From the NCBI GenBank assembly GCA_022606425.2, contig JAHDVF020000890.1:86001-150000 (forward strand): 64,000 nucleotides of DNA, written 5' to 3'. The stretch is from Lepidostoma basale (taxonomy: Eukaryota; Arthropoda; Insecta; Trichoptera; Lepidostomatidae). Positions 10,916 through 22,826 of the stretch are shown here, piece by piece. Within the stretch, counting starts at the first letter, position 1. Every line of letters starts with the position of its first letter. Both the position numbers and the translations under genes were made by a program. The notes beneath the pieces are model-generated. The model was not told where the DNA came from, searched no databases, and saw nothing but the letters and a program-made list of their open reading frames with translations.

Positions 10916-11779
10916 TACTCGTAATAATAATAATAATATGCTAAGTTTTATAGCGCCATTTTTGTGATGTAATCACCTCAAGGGTTTCACCATAAAAGTT
11001 TCAATACAATAACTATTGAACTCATTGACAATATAAAAAAATACAAAAATGCTGAATGTATGTGGAGACCCTGTACTCTAAACTCAGTAACTAAATATGT
11101 GGGAAATAGAAAACAAGCAAGTGAATCCAAGAAGCGAATAAGTTGGCTTGTAAATAAATCTGGAATCGTATGACAGACTTAGCGCAAGAGCTTTTAAATT
11201 TTGAATCCTATTCGGGGTGTTTTATAACGTAACATTTCTATTTTTGTAACGACAGATTGCTTCCGTCTCAGGCCAACGTCGGAGTTCTCTATTTTCGTTC
11301 CTTCTGGTTCAGTGCATTCTTCGGTATAAAAGACTTTCAAATTTTTTTCCTCTCCGTATATCTACAAGACGTGAATTTCTCATCATTATAAATGTGACGT
11401 CGGGCCATGGAACATTTAAAGATCGCGATAAAGAAATGTATAAAGTTTACTACACACTTAACACATTGTACGCAGGCGTTTCGTAAAACTAGCAACTGGA
11501 GATTTTTCTCTATATAATATAAATGCGTCTTCTCTGTTTTTACGTATCATTATTTATCTATATCACACAAAAAGAACAATGTATAAGTTTTTTTTTTTAT
11601 TACAATACTAAAACGATAACGACCCTTATAAAAAAACAACATAATTGAATGGATATGTTCTTCAGTAATGAATAATATATATTTACATACAATAAAGCAA
11701 AGATATAAAAGGTATTTTAAAAAATACGAGATAATCCATTTTTTGGAATCTTGTGAATATCAGAGTATTATCTTCGACC

Positions 11780-11814
11780 GACGTTTCCGAGATCGTCGCA
11801 GCCTCTATCTTCAG
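11780..11814 (-). ncRNA. Hammerhead ribozyme, class F
   Basis: The minus strand gives CTGAAGA, a stem II with GAG/CTC and one or two mismatches, then GAAACGTC ending at 11780. The core and GUC triplet are intact; stem II is weaker than in the copy at 8966. Confidence 0.6.
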
Positions 11815-11889
11815 GGAAACGTGAATGTCAAGGGCAGTTTGACGATAATATGTAGATTGCAATGGTCTTCGAAATTTCGAAAATGATAC

Positions 11890-13560
11890 CAGGATACATG
11901 GAAGTTACCTAAGATTCCAAAAAAAAAACATGTTCCTACCAAAAGTAAAAATCTATGCACAATATAGAAAATATACTAAAATATATTTTGACAAAAAAAT
12001 GTTTGTAACTATTGTTTAACCTTGTAACCCCATATAGGTTATAAATTATCAATCAGGATATTTAATTAGTATACAATACCTATTTTATTACTGGTACTTA
12101 CAAAAAAGATTAACATATTTATAAGAGTTTTTTAGTTTCCCATTTATAAGAAAAACATTGGTTGCTTTTACGTTTCCCGCACACAAAGTGTAAAGCTTGA
12201 GAGATTGCCGTTATTTCTGTGATATTTTAATGGAACCATATACATTAAGTGTTTATTAGAATATTAAACACTATCATTATTTTGAAGGTGTAAAATAACT
12301 CGTTATTTTGGAAAAATGTTTACTACCTAACTAACATTCTTTGATTTTTTTGATTACTCATCAAGTAAATGGCTGGTCTACCTCTCAACTCTGTTAACCA
12401 ATTTTAGGTAGGAATTCAATAACGAATATAGGTCGAAATAAATAAAAATCCTATTATGAAACACTTCCCATTATATACGAATTATTTAAAAATCAACTTG
12501 TAAGTGTCTAATATATTTGATAATACCGTAGTCAGGCTAAACATATCATTCCCATAAATTATAGTTAAACTTCTAGAAAACAGACATTTTCATTCATATT
12601 AATTATACAGAATCATGTTAAAAAAATAACAATGGAGCGATCATTTTAACTAAGCTTCCGGAAAAAAAGACGTGATGATTAACTAGATACATAATATTTT
12701 TTGATATATCAATAATGATTGTACCCTGTTTCGCCAGGGTCTTAAATATCAAAATTTAAATTCAGTAAATTTAAAAACATTATTTTAATATTATTTTCGT
12801 ATAGAATCATGTTAATCACCCCTGATATTTATGTATATAAGTGAGTCAGTTTATAATAGTGTCACCAGACTATTGATGCCAGCGAATATAAAGTCAAAAA
12901 TGGTAGTAGCTAAAAAAGACATCGTTTTATTTCATTATTATTTAAAATTAACTTCCATTAAGAGATTTCAGTAAAAATCATTAGATTATTTTTGTTAGTA
13001 AAAAAATGCGAGGGTATATACTGAACATGTAAAAATAGTTTTGTAGACATCTTCGAATCTGTCTATATATAGTATTAAAGTTTTTAGGTTACCAGTTTGA
13101 GGGGCCGATGGAAGACCAAGTTTTAATTGAAAAAGCTGAAAGTTACTTTGCCAGTGGAAGGTAGGGCAATTAAATTAAGCGGTATCCGAATCGCCTAAAT
13201 TATACGTAACAACGCGAGTTCTGGTCAGCTGCGGAAGCCAGTTAATGATGGCTTAGTTTCGGGCGAAGTTCGGGCATTAAGATGGAGGAAAAACCCCAGA
13301 AGGTCTTGGGTAATTTGACAAAACCAACAAAAGAGCTTAACGCGAAAAGTCTGTAAGGATATGATTTAAAACAATGGCAAGTAGTTTGAGAAATGGTTTG
13401 ATTGGCCCGTATAAAATCATCATTACATTGGCCAAACATAAACATCACTTATATTTAAAATTCTCACATAGTTTCAAATTCTATTCACTTGCTTAAAAAA
13501 ATCATCATTTATTCAAAGTTAATTAAACAAGAGAATATTTAATTGCTTACATTTGTTAAT
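11890..13560. other. AT-rich region with scattered ribozyme-element scraps
   Basis: A class A tail (TTCTAGAAAACAGAC block) lies near 12570-12615 and class D debris near 12850-12980. No gene was seen. Frames at 13242-13448 and elsewhere show no motif. Confidence 0.45.
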
Positions 13561-13564
13561 AATT

Positions 13565-13680
13565 AATAAGAATAAAACCATCTGTTTTCTAGGAGTTTTA
13601 TTATATTTAAGATGAAATGACATGTTTCGTCTTTCTAAGGCATAATCAAATGGCATTTAAGAATGCCTTAGAAGTGCAAT
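13565..13680 (-). repeat. Class A ribozyme-like element
   Basis: The minus strand reads TTGATTATGCCTTAGA then GACGAAACATGTCATTTC, with the conserved flank that includes AAAACTCCTAGAAAACAGA. The core is the class A variant (see findings). A partial inverted arm follows at 13660-13670. Confidence 0.55.
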
Positions 13681-13742
13681 GTTTCTTTTTTGTATACTTT
13701 GTACACAACACTCCCATTTATTTAAAAAAAAAATTAATATCA

Positions 13743-13774
13743 AACATGGTTCGGACTAACCAGCCCTTCATCAG
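13743..13774 (-). ncRNA. Hammerhead ribozyme, class B, tandem unit 1
   Basis: Minus strand: CTGATGA, a loop-closing GG/CC stem II, then GAACCATGTT. A15.1 is replaced by C, so stem III is imperfect. First of three direct repeats. Confidence 0.5.
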
Positions 13775-14006
13775 TGATATTATTTTATATAAATATTTAA
13801 AATATTTTAAAATTGTTTACAAATATGTTCAGTTTTGACAGATTATTTTAACATCTGTAAAAACTCACCATATTTGTAAACATTTTTTAAAAATCTTCTA
13901 TGTTCGCCATACTTTGTGTTGTAGATGTTTTATATTTTTCGTTTACTTTTTTATATTCTTTGTGTATACAACACTAACTTTTTAAACAAATTCAAATTAA
14001 ATATCA

Positions 14007-14038
14007 AACATGTTTCGGACAACCCGGTCCTTCCTCAG
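14007..14038 (-). ncRNA. Hammerhead ribozyme, class B, tandem unit 2
   Basis: Minus strand: CTGAGGA, stem II GGAC/GTCC with loop CGGGTT, GAA, palindromic stem III ACATGT, then T at the cleavage position (GUU triplet, weaker than GUC). It is a near-identical inverted partner of the motif at 15010-15041. Confidence 0.65.
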
Positions 14039-14129
14039 TAAAATTATATACGAGTAGTTATTTAAAATATTATAAGATTGTTTACAAATATTATCAGATT
14101 TTGACAGATGTTATAAAAATTTATTTTTA

Positions 14130-14161
14130 AAATATGTTTCGGACAAATAGTTATTCTTCAG
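14130..14161 (-). ncRNA. Hammerhead ribozyme, class B, tandem unit 3
   Basis: Minus strand: CTGAAGA, an A/U-rich stem II region, then GAAACATATT. The core is kept, stem III is degraded. It follows unit 2 by 123 bp and shares the flanking TTACAAATATT and TTTGACAGAT blocks. Confidence 0.5.
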
Positions 14162-14199
14162 TAAAGATACATTTTTTTTAAATGTGAATGAGGGAAACC

Positions 14200-14365
14200 T
14201 TTTACAATCAAATAAATCAAATATTGAATGTCAGCCATGTGAGGAGTCAGAGAAATGACACGACACGATGTATTGATGTTGAGGAAGCGAGAGAAATATG
14301 TCAGGAAAGAAAAGTGTGGCAGTCCATTCTTTCTACCTGCCCCTTCGGGGAGACGGCGTGATGGT
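14200..14365 (+). mobile_element. RTE 3' end, truncated
   Basis: It encodes, with small deletions, NQILNVSHVRSQRN and EEAREICQERKVWQSIL, ending in the GGCGTGATGGTTAGTAAG tail. The 5' break is just after a ribozyme-type repeat. Confidence 0.8.
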
Positions 14366-14439
14366 TAGTAAGTTTTAAGTTTTATAAATAAACCATCATA
14401 ACAACACAAAGTATGGCGTATATAGAAGAAATTTTATAA

Positions 14440-14935
14440 TATTTTAAAACTACTAAACTAACCATCACGCCATTTCCCCGGAGGGGTAGGCAGAGAGGAT
14501 AGATCGACACAATGGCCTGTCCTGGCATACCTCTCGGGCTTCATCTACATTCATATATCGTACCATGCACGCACGTCGATTATTCCGACTTCGAATGTGG
14601 CCGCCTTTTAGTAATTGATTAATTTGGTCATGCCATGTTTTCCTCGGTCGTCCTCGGCTTCTTTTCCCACTCACGCTGCTTGTGTACAACTTTTTAACCA
14701 TTCTACTCTCATCCGTTCGTTCTATATGTCCAAACCATCTCAGGGATCCTTTTTTAATTTTATTCATGATGCAGTCATCTGCCTTACATTTCTTTCTTAT
14801 TTCATCGTTCGGTATTCTATCATACAACTTTTTCCCGCACATTCTTCTTAGTGATCTCATTTCTACGGCGTTTATCCTGCTTTCATCCTTCTTTTGCCAG
14901 CTCCAAGCTTCACTTCCATACATGAGGGAAGCAAG
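14440..14935 (-). mobile_element. RTE C-terminal fragment with open frame
   Basis: Minus strand, open for 152 codons (14923-14465): MYGSEAWSWQKKDESRINAV, then KKLYDRIPNDEIRKKCKADD, RSRGRPRKTWHDQINQLLKG and ILSAYPSGEMA. The KKLYDRIPNDE segment marks a subfamily seen again at 33990-34345. 5'-truncated, no RT motifs left. Confidence 0.92.
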
Positions 14936-15009
14936 TTACTGAATTTACGTATCTGGGAAGCATGTTTACAAGAGACGGAAAAAATATTTTAAATATCTAT
15001 ACAATATCA

Positions 15010-15041
15010 CTGAGGAAGGACCGGGTTGTCCGAAACATGTT
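15010..15041 (+). ncRNA. Hammerhead ribozyme, class B
   Basis: CTGAGGA (15010-15016), stem II GGAC/GTCC (15018-15021, 15028-15031) with loop CGGGTT, GAA (15032-15034), palindromic stem III ACATGT (15035-15040), cleavage base T (15041). The following 60 bp are an inverted copy of 13945-14006. Confidence 0.65.
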
Positions 15042-15119
15042 TGATATTTAATTTGAATTTGTTTAAAAAGTTAGTGTTGTATACAATGTATATAAAAAAA
15101 GAAACATTAGACAGTGTTG

Positions 15120-16380
15120 GTTTGGAGCTAAGCTGACATATTGTCAACTGCAATTTTGTGAAGCCTTTGAGGCCGCAATACGCTCACTTTGTGTGGCGCA
15201 CGACACAGGAGGCGGCGGTGGACACGGCACGTTTCGTCATCATTGTTGTATTTTAGGGTTGTTTTCAGACATTTCGGGAGCACTTGGGTCACGCCACGTC
15301 CGGGGAGCGTGGCGCCCAATTTACACAACAATAGAGGGTGAATAAACGGAATTCCATAATGTCCCATGTATACTATACGTATACATACATTTTTTTTCAC
15401 TTTTGATGGAGTCCTAATTACGCGTTTGAATAAATTAATTCTAATTCAGATCGATTATGTAGATTACACAAAGATGGAAAATTTTCTTTAAATTATGTAA
15501 AAATTTTCGTGTCCGCCATTCAACCGTGTGATGTGATTGAAGCAATTTGAGGAATTCCGATATTATTTACGTTAAAAAGCAGCATTTCGCATCGAGCGAC
15601 TAAATACCCGAATAAGGGAGAACTCGAGGAATATTACACGAAAGAAACGGAGGAATCATTGGGAAATCAAAAAACGATAGCGAAATTCTAACATCTAAGG
15701 ACGGTTGATTAATTTTCACGGAATAAGACGATAAGCGGGTTTGTAAATTAAATTTATCTTAAATATTGCTCTAGCATGCGAACTGGGTGTCTGCCGTGAT
15801 GCCGCTTCGGGCATCAGTCTAATTAAAGCGACAAACAGATTTATCAAAAAAGTGTCGCTCGCTATAAATCGCGGATTTTTTCTCTTCGTTAATTTCACTT
15901 AGCGGTTGAAAAAGCTTATCGCTGAAGCGCGCAGATGTATACAGGTAAAAACGTATTTGGCATCCCTTTAGACAGCAGCCCGGAATATTTCGAAGCGAGT
16001 TTTAATCACGTTATAGATACAGCGCGGTCCTGTAATAGATGATGATAAATATCATGGTCCTCTTGCTTCTAATTCGCGACGTCGTAACTTAAAAGCATTA
16101 ATGTCAAACTTGACTATGGCAACACAAATTGCCTTACCTGTAAAGGAGTTGCAAGTTTCAGTAAAATGATTAGTCTAGACGTGAAATAAAATAATACAAA
16201 ACATGAGAAGCCGCGAACAATACTTGTCGCAAAACAGCTTATATATAACTAAGCGGGACAGTCAAGTTTGAAATGCAGTTCGAACCAAAAACGGATTCAA
16301 ACACAAATTACACGTGAATGTTAACTACAAGAAAGTACAATAGGATAACAATTTTTATGAATTAAAACACTATTTATCCA
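15120..16380. other. Low-repeat block with GC-richer patches
   Basis: 15120-15400 and 15590-16150 are richer in G+C than the surrounding DNA and are not repeated elsewhere in the window. No frame shows cadherin or other known motifs (frames at 15128-15400 and 15716-15898 were examined). Candidate conserved non-coding DNA in a large shg intron, by inference only. Confidence 0.3.
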
Positions 16381-16384
16381 CTTT

Positions 16385-16650
16385 TAAGATAGGTTCGGAC
16401 ATATGGAGCGCATGGGTGAAGAAATAATGGTTAAAAAGAATACGTTTACGATGTAAATGGAGTAAGGAGTCGAGGTAGACCGAGGAAAACATGGCAAGAC
16501 CAAATTAATCAAATATTAAAGGTTGGTCATGTCAGAAGCCGGAAGAATCGACGTGCGTGTATGACTCGATGTATGAATGTGAAGGAAGCTAGAGAGGTAG
16601 GCGGTCCATTCTCTCTGCCTACCCCTGTGGAGAGACGGCGTGATGTTTTT
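16385..16650 (+). mobile_element. RTE 3' end fragment
   Basis: From RFGHMERMGEE through a one-base shift to RSRGRPRKTWQDQINQILKV and ACMTRCMNVKEAREV, then a short deletion before the SILSAYPCGETA-type end at 16641. It resembles the 9529 copy most closely. Confidence 0.85.
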
Positions 16651-17765
16651 TTTAAGATTATTTTTCTCGAGATGTATCTATGGTGTAACTCCTTCATCAT
16701 CGGGAAAACTATATTATTATTTTTTTACCAAGTACATGGTTTTAATACCTCCCAACTGGGGTAACCCGTTCTAGGGAGGCAGATAAACCCAATAATAACG
16801 ATATTAGTTTATACCAATGATAAATGCGTAAAACCTTCGAAAAATAATCTTAAAAATGGAACAAAAAAAATGTTTTATAAAATAAATAATTATCAATGCG
16901 TTCGTTCAATGATAAAGATTTAAAAGCTTGAAAATATGTCGAGAAAAATAAACTCAGAAGGGAGAAAACTGTGTTTACGTTCATAAAAAATCATCATTAT
17001 TGACAACGAAAGTTAGAAGAGAACTCAAATTGTCAGTTTCCGCATTGCAGTAATATAACGTAAAAATTCAAAACAATTACAAAATATCTCGAAACAATTT
17101 CTGGCATTTCAAAAACATTTTAATGTTGTCTGTTTATTGATCACACAATTCTCATATACAATACTTAATAGTGTATTATAATGCACACAAATATTATAAG
17201 ATAATCGTTTACCATAATGACTATCTGTTTTAATTCGGTTTCCTCACAAAACAGCATTTTTACGTATAATTCTTATAAATATGTGCGTGACATTTACGTT
17301 GGAATTGTTGTGAAAATACGTAAGGAAGGTTTGGCACGCAACATTCCATATTATATGGTACCTACCAATATCTTCGGTAGAAATATACGTTATTACCTAA
17401 TAAATTCGAAATAAAACCTATAAGGAGCAGTAAACGCAGTAGCGTTCTCTGACACACGATTTACGATTTTTTTCTCTGTAACAAATGTTACAATACGTTT
17501 TGAAGAATTCATTATTTACAAAGTTTTATGAATGACAAAAATATATTTAACTATACAAAATACATTTTTCAATTATATTTGGACTATATACTTATAATGT
17601 ATTTAATGCTGTCACAATTCACAACAAGTGACAAACTGTTATTTTGTTGAAAAGTATATGTAGATCAGAAAAAATGTTCAGTAATTTGTGAAGGACAAAG
17701 AGGTGTGATTATTTAATTTATAAATAAAAACTTCAAATAATCAGCTTCACACTGTATTGTTGATT
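16651..17765. other. AT-rich region, class H ribozyme debris
   Basis: 16680-16945 holds split pieces matching the class H element near 44848 (GCGTAAAACCTTCGAAAAAT, then ATATGTCGAGAAAAATAAA). The rest shows no gene or recognisable repeat. Confidence 0.35.
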
Positions 17766-17769
17766 TTGA

Positions 17770-18320
17770 AGAAAAAAAATAATCGGGAGTTAGAGAAGTT
17801 GACATGCGTGCATGACACGATGTATAAATATTGAGGAATAGTGAGAAATGCAGTAAGGAAAGAGCAGTGTGGTAAACTATTTTTTCTGCATATCTCTTAT
17901 GGGATGATTAGTCTTGTGAGTGAATTCGAAGAAATCGACGTGCGTGTATGACTCATTGTATGAATGTGGAGGAATCTTGAGAGATGTGTAAGAATAGTTA
18001 AGTGTGGCGGTCCATTCTCTCTGCCTACTCCTGCGGGGAAACCTCGTGATGGTTTGTTGTTTTTGTATGAATATTAAAATTCGAAAGAAAATAGATGTTG
18101 GAGAAAAGAGACGAAAAGCGCCGCTGCGCCTATAATAGCTTCGGGTAAGCGGAGGGAGCTCTCTATGGCTCGGTCAAAAAAAAAAGATGTTGGAGAAATC
18201 GACGTGCATGCAAAACACGGTGGATGAATGTTTAGGAAGCTGGAGAAGTATGTCAGGAAAGAATTGTGCGGGAGTCCATTATTTCTGTCGACCCCTTCGA
18301 AGAGACAGCGTGATGGTAAG
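17770..18320 (+). mobile_element. Three successive short RTE 3' ends
   Basis: 17770-17910, 17925-18060 and 18185-18320 each encode a decayed version of the last ~45 codons of the RTE ORF (NRRACMTRCMNVEEAREI to SAYPFGETA) and end near the GTGATGGTT tail. All lie in the same direction. The piece at 18085-18175 between them is unrelated. Confidence 0.75.
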
Positions 18321-18329
18321 TTAGCTAAG

Positions 18330-19650
18330 AAAAAGAGATGTTTAAGTAAAATGACTACCCCTCACTGAGATAAAGCATACGCCAAACAATGACAAGCGAT
18401 ATTGTAATGTATTGAATCTGTATTATGGCTTAATACATTGCTGAAGCGGTCATAAATAATGTAGTATTTTGGTAGCAGATAGCCGTATTTTATTTTATTT
18501 GTTTTTACCGATACAAGCATCACTTATACATATATAGACACTTGAAAATATAAGAGTAAATAAAATACGAAGTTGATTGAGTTTTATGGCTTGAGTGACG
18601 AAAATAACATTATATATATTTTTCTATATTCGTTATTATTTTATGTTTAGTTTAATAATTTTTTTTTAATATCTTATTTTCACAACAATGCACAGAAAAT
18701 GTCATTTTTTTACCATCATTTTGAACTGTGGATATTCATATTTGAATAAGTTTTGTAAAACATAATATTTTCACGACAATGTTATTTTACGAGTCCGTAT
18801 TTGTGTTAGTTTTGAAAACTATTGTATTTTAAACTTTACTTGAGAAATGTTTTCAAAAATATTTGAATAATATAATATTATTAATTTTCTGAATAAAGCA
18901 AATGGCTCGATTATAATATTTTTGTGACTTTAAATTATATAATATTTTGTATTTAATTAGTTGCCGCATTTTTATTTAGAGTTAAAAACTATTAACAGTT
19001 TAAAAATATCGTTTTATTCAATTATTATATATAATATTTAAAAACTTAATAGTTCTCATAATTATAGAAATAGAATTTTTGGCATTTAAATCATTAATAT
19101 GAAGGAAAACATTTCTTCACTAGAAGTTTCATTATATTCTATCAAATGCAAATGGCGTGGCGAAATGTGTCTTTTTTGAAAAAATAAAATAAAACATCTA
19201 GAAAACAGACTTTATACTTCAATGTTCAATGTTTACTTATACATCTAATGATTTACTCAAATCACATTGTGAAATTGGATTTTCTTTAAAAATTTCAACT
19301 ACTCCAATAGTTTGGTAAAATACCGATAGATGTCGTATATGACTTCATTTAAAAAAATGTTAAATTTTCTGCCGAATTATATTTCCAATAATGTTTCCAA
19401 CAGATGTAAATGGAATAGCCCTAAGGGCTGAATATATACGGTTTGCGTAAAGATTCAAGTCCAAGTCCAACTTGACTAAATTATATTTTTAAAAAGTAGA
19501 TATAAGAATATAATTTCTGTACAACATACATAATTATTGCATCTAATTCCGTGCCTCAGAAATTTAAATTAATTCTGTCTTCAAAACAAAAGACTGACGG
19601 AAGTATCGTTTCTTAATTGAAAAAATATACATATAACAAAGTAAACTCAC
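18330..19650. other. shg intron sequence, very AT-rich
   Basis: No repeat or ORF was recognised apart from simple A/T runs. Confidence 0.4.
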
Positions 19651-19804
19651 CATTGATGTAGAATTTGCGTCTGTGGTCTTGTGTCGCGGAGTCATCCAAA
19701 GCGAACGAGAATGGTGGACCATTCTTGCTGGAGTCGTAGTCGTTAGCTGTGAGGTTCACAATTGGTCCAGGCTCCTGATTCTCATACCAGATCACGGGCA
19801 TCGG
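19651..19804 (-). CDS. shg: DE-cadherin exon: start of EC7
   Basis: Last recognised exon (154 nt, phase 0 in, phase 1 out). It reads PMPVIWYENQEPGPIVNLTA then NDYDSSKNGPPFSFALDDSA and stops after FYING. This is the A-to-C strand part of the seventh cadherin repeat. The acceptor is ATTTGATTAG, the donor GTGAGT. The next exon should supply the middle of EC7 (an FDRE block), but no such frame was found in the remaining 19.6 kb, so the intron probably reaches past the window. In Drosophila the corresponding segment also begins just after the EC6 DINDNAPFL motif. Confidence 0.92.
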
Positions 19805-20802
19805 CTAATCAAATAGAAATTACAATTTTTAATATATCTCACTACCCTTTTTTGGTTTTTAAAACATACTTAAAGTTAACATACAAACTTAAAATACTTT
19901 TGTATACCATCCAGAAAATGTTATTAAACTTTTAACATTCCAAGTTTTTTTAAAGGTCTCACTAAATCTTTAGCTGAATATTACAAAATATATTTAATTT
20001 ATTTCACTAACTTCGTTAAAATTATTAAAATTTATAAGCTGATAAACATTAAATCTACTTAACGTATTTAAATAAATGTTTAAAATACGATGAAAGTAAT
20101 AATTGTTTTGGCCGAAACACTATGATACCTTAACATTTCAAACTGTTCAAATAGCGTAAAATAAAATACAATTGTGATACAAAAAACAAAGTTATTTAAT
20201 TTAACAGTTTACGATGAAAGTAATTAATTTACATTATTAATTTATAGAACTTGGTTCATAATTGAAATATTCAGAAATAAATTATGTATTTGAAATAAAT
20301 GGGAAAATAGAGTTCTACTTATTCTTTTGAACATAGTATTTATGTCATATAAGACAAAGAATTGTATGTATGTCATACAATACAAATAATTGTATATATG
20401 GCATTCAAAATCAAGTTTTGTATGTACGAGTATGTCGTACGAGACAAAGAATGGTATATAATATATGCTATTCAAGACCAAACATGATATGTATGCCGTA
20501 AATGACCAAACATGATGTCTTTGTATGCCATACAAAACCAAACATTTTATGTATGCCATACAAGACCAAACATGGTAGACATGGCATTCAAATATAAGAA
20601 TGAAAATAATGTCAGAAATTTTGTATGGGATATTTACCAAGAATGGTAAAAATCCCATGCAAAACCAAGCTGACATATACCATATGTTATATGTCCAACA
20701 TTAAACAACATACAGGTATATACATTTCAAAATGATTTCACAGCAATTCGTTGGGCGCTTTTTACATAAATTAAGGAAAAATAATTAAAATATACTACTT
20801 AC
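19805..20802. repeat. shg intron with degenerate minisatellite at 20335-20690
   Basis: At 20335-20690, blocks such as GTATGCCATACAAGACCAAA and CATGGTAGACATGGCATTCA recur six or more times at roughly 30-40 bp spacing with many changes. Upstream, 20108-20210 shares a class C flank (GGCCGAAACACTATGATACC) with 23405-23440, but no complete ribozyme core. Confidence 0.7.
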
Positions 20803-21081
20803 GTTCGTTAGGAAAGGTGCATTATCGTTAATATCCGTAAGCTCAAGAATTACTTCCGTTGTGGATCGCAGGCCAGTGACACTTCCATTTTCGTCCATGG
20901 CTGCTATAAGGACCTGCCATTTGGAAAAGCCGTCTGGGGGATCACGATTCAGCGGTTTGATGAGTTTAAGACATCCGTTTTTATCAATGGACATTAATTT
21001 CTGTTGATCCTGTTTCACTATGAAGTATACAATTCTCTGATCGGCATTTCTATCAGCTATGTCGGGATCATACGCTTCCAC
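20803..21081 (-). CDS. shg: DE-cadherin exon: EC6
   Basis: 279 nt, 93 codons, phase 0 at both ends, with acceptor TTTTTTAG and donor GTAAGT. It begins VEAYDPDIADRNADQRIVYF, which contains the calcium-binding DxD motif (DPD). It continues with KLIKPLNRDPPDG and ends with the inter-repeat calcium motif LTDINDNAPFLTN. This is nearly all of EC6. The odd A/VEAYDPDI...RNADQ stretch is a particular mark of insect DE-cadherin as opposed to N-cadherin. Confidence 0.95.
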
Positions 21082-21581
21082 CTAAAAAATGTTTTCATGT
21101 ATAAAATAACATTAACTATCGTAATAAAAAATAGTGATATTCTAAACAGTGTGTAAAAGCGCAAAATTAGTTTTTCTGAAGCTTTAAATAAAAAAATTCG
21201 CCAAACATTTTTTTTTTTAAATTATCAAAAACTTAATATGTATGTCTTATATGATATGAATGAAAGAACTTTTATTATATTTTATGGAAATGCCTTGTTT
21301 CGTCATGGTGAGGCATTATCAAAAGTTTTAGCAGGCGAATCATGTATTTTCTTATTTATTTATTTAAATTCGACATTCGAAACTGTAAAAATGATATCAT
21401 TTTCGGATAGGTCAATTAGACGTGAAATATATTTTTTTTAACGGAAAATCGGGTAACTAAATTCAAAATGCATTTCCTTGATGAGCAATTAATTATTTTT
21501 GGAGTGCGGATATTTTCACGATTGGTAGCAATTTGATTTTTTGGGATCTTGGAAATATTCGTGTAACTCGTCTTTCTCGAC

Positions 21582-21617
21582 CAATGTTTCGGAAAGCGTT
21601 GCAGGCTCCATCTTCAG
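21582..21617 (-). ncRNA. Hammerhead motif, class F, shg intron
   Basis: Minus strand: CTGAAGA, a stem II with GGA/TCC, then GAAACATTGG. The core is intact but the GUC triplet is replaced. An inverted plus-strand partner at 21645-21680 has CTGAATA (G8 lost) with a good GAAACGTC. Both sit in the 0.7-kb intron between EC5 and EC6 exons. Confidence 0.45.
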
Positions 21618-21781
21618 GGTAGTTAGCATAGCTACCATACCTACCCTGAATATGAAGTCTGCAACGATCTCCGAAACGTCAGACAAGATTCAAAAGCATA
21701 TTTTTTTGTGTTTTGGACAAATAAATAGCGATTTTTTACATTTGCTTTTACATACTGATATGAATAATAAAGGTCACTTAC

Positions 21782-22053
21782 GGTGGCGACGCATCCTGGG
21801 TATAAATCTTCCTCGGCAATAATATTGGTTATGTTGTCCTTAAAGACCGGAGGATTGTCGTTAACGTTGTCGATATTGATTACAACTTTGGCAAAGTCTT
21901 CGTGGATTCCGTCGAAAGCTCTTACAGTTAAAGTGTAAGTTGTCAGATTCTCGTAGTCGAGTTTGTTGTTAACCCTTATCACGCCGGTCAAGTTCGCGAT
22001 GACGAAGGCGTTGTACGTGTTTCCCTCAATGATATTGTAGTTCACGGTGGAAG
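21782..22053 (-). CDS. shg: DE-cadherin exon: EC5 and start of EC6
   Basis: 272 nt, entered in phase 1 and left in phase 0, donor GTAAGT, acceptor TTACAG. The codon split with the exon at 22827 gives Ala. It contains GVIRVNNKLDYENLTTYTLT, the RAFDG motif, and VNDNPPVF, the calcium linker to EC6, then NIIAEEDLYPGCVAT. It joins directly to VEAYDPDI in the next exon. Confidence 0.95.
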
Positions 22054-22826
22054 CTGTAAGAGGTAAATATTTAAATTAATTAAATTCAAGCAGATTAATT
22101 AATTAGTTGTGTCACAGGTTTATTAGATTTTTTTTCGTTTAAAAGGATGGCATAACATACATATTTAATATTTGAATTATCTCAAACTAATACAGGTATG
22201 TTTATGTTCAATAAGTTTATAAAATGTAACATTTTCTACACCGCTCTTGAGATGTTAATTCATAAAGCGATATATAAATCATTCAATTTATCATAAATTT
22301 TCTCATGACTATGAAAACGAACGTTTTCTATAAGTTTTATTATATAATATATCATGGTAGTGAAATATTTCGTTTGTTTTGTCTTTATCAAATGCTGAAA
22401 TTTTTTTGAATTTCGATTAAAAAAAGACAATGCCTTAGTAAGCCAAAACAAGTAACTCATATAAAATGAAATACAATTCAAAGAAAACATACGTTTTCAA
22501 TAATATTACACCCGAATATAGAGTTTAACAACATTTTTCAAGATACAATATATGGTATAACATAAATAACCTAAATCATCTCTATAAGACCAAATAATTT
22601 AAATCCTCCTACAATTTTCTATTAGACTAAAAGAACTTGCTGAAATCCACAGGCGCAAGTTTACCTGTTAGCGGACACTTTGCTTAAATAAACAAATCAT
22701 TCAAACATTATTTTAAATTATCCAAGTACAAAGAAATGCTTATACGAATTTCAATATATTTTGTATGATAATAAGCTAATTTCTTTAGATTTAATTTGAA
22801 GATGTGATTTTAAAATATTCTCTTAC
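22054..22826. other. shg intron, 0.77 kb
   Basis: AT-rich; nothing recognised. Confidence 0.5.

Noticed and set aside
15716..15898. Short lysine-rich ORF as a gene
   Set aside because: No motif, no splice or start context; likely chance in a GC-richer block.
20242..20676. 144-codon minus ORF
   Set aside because: It runs through the 20335-20690 minisatellite and has repeat-derived composition.
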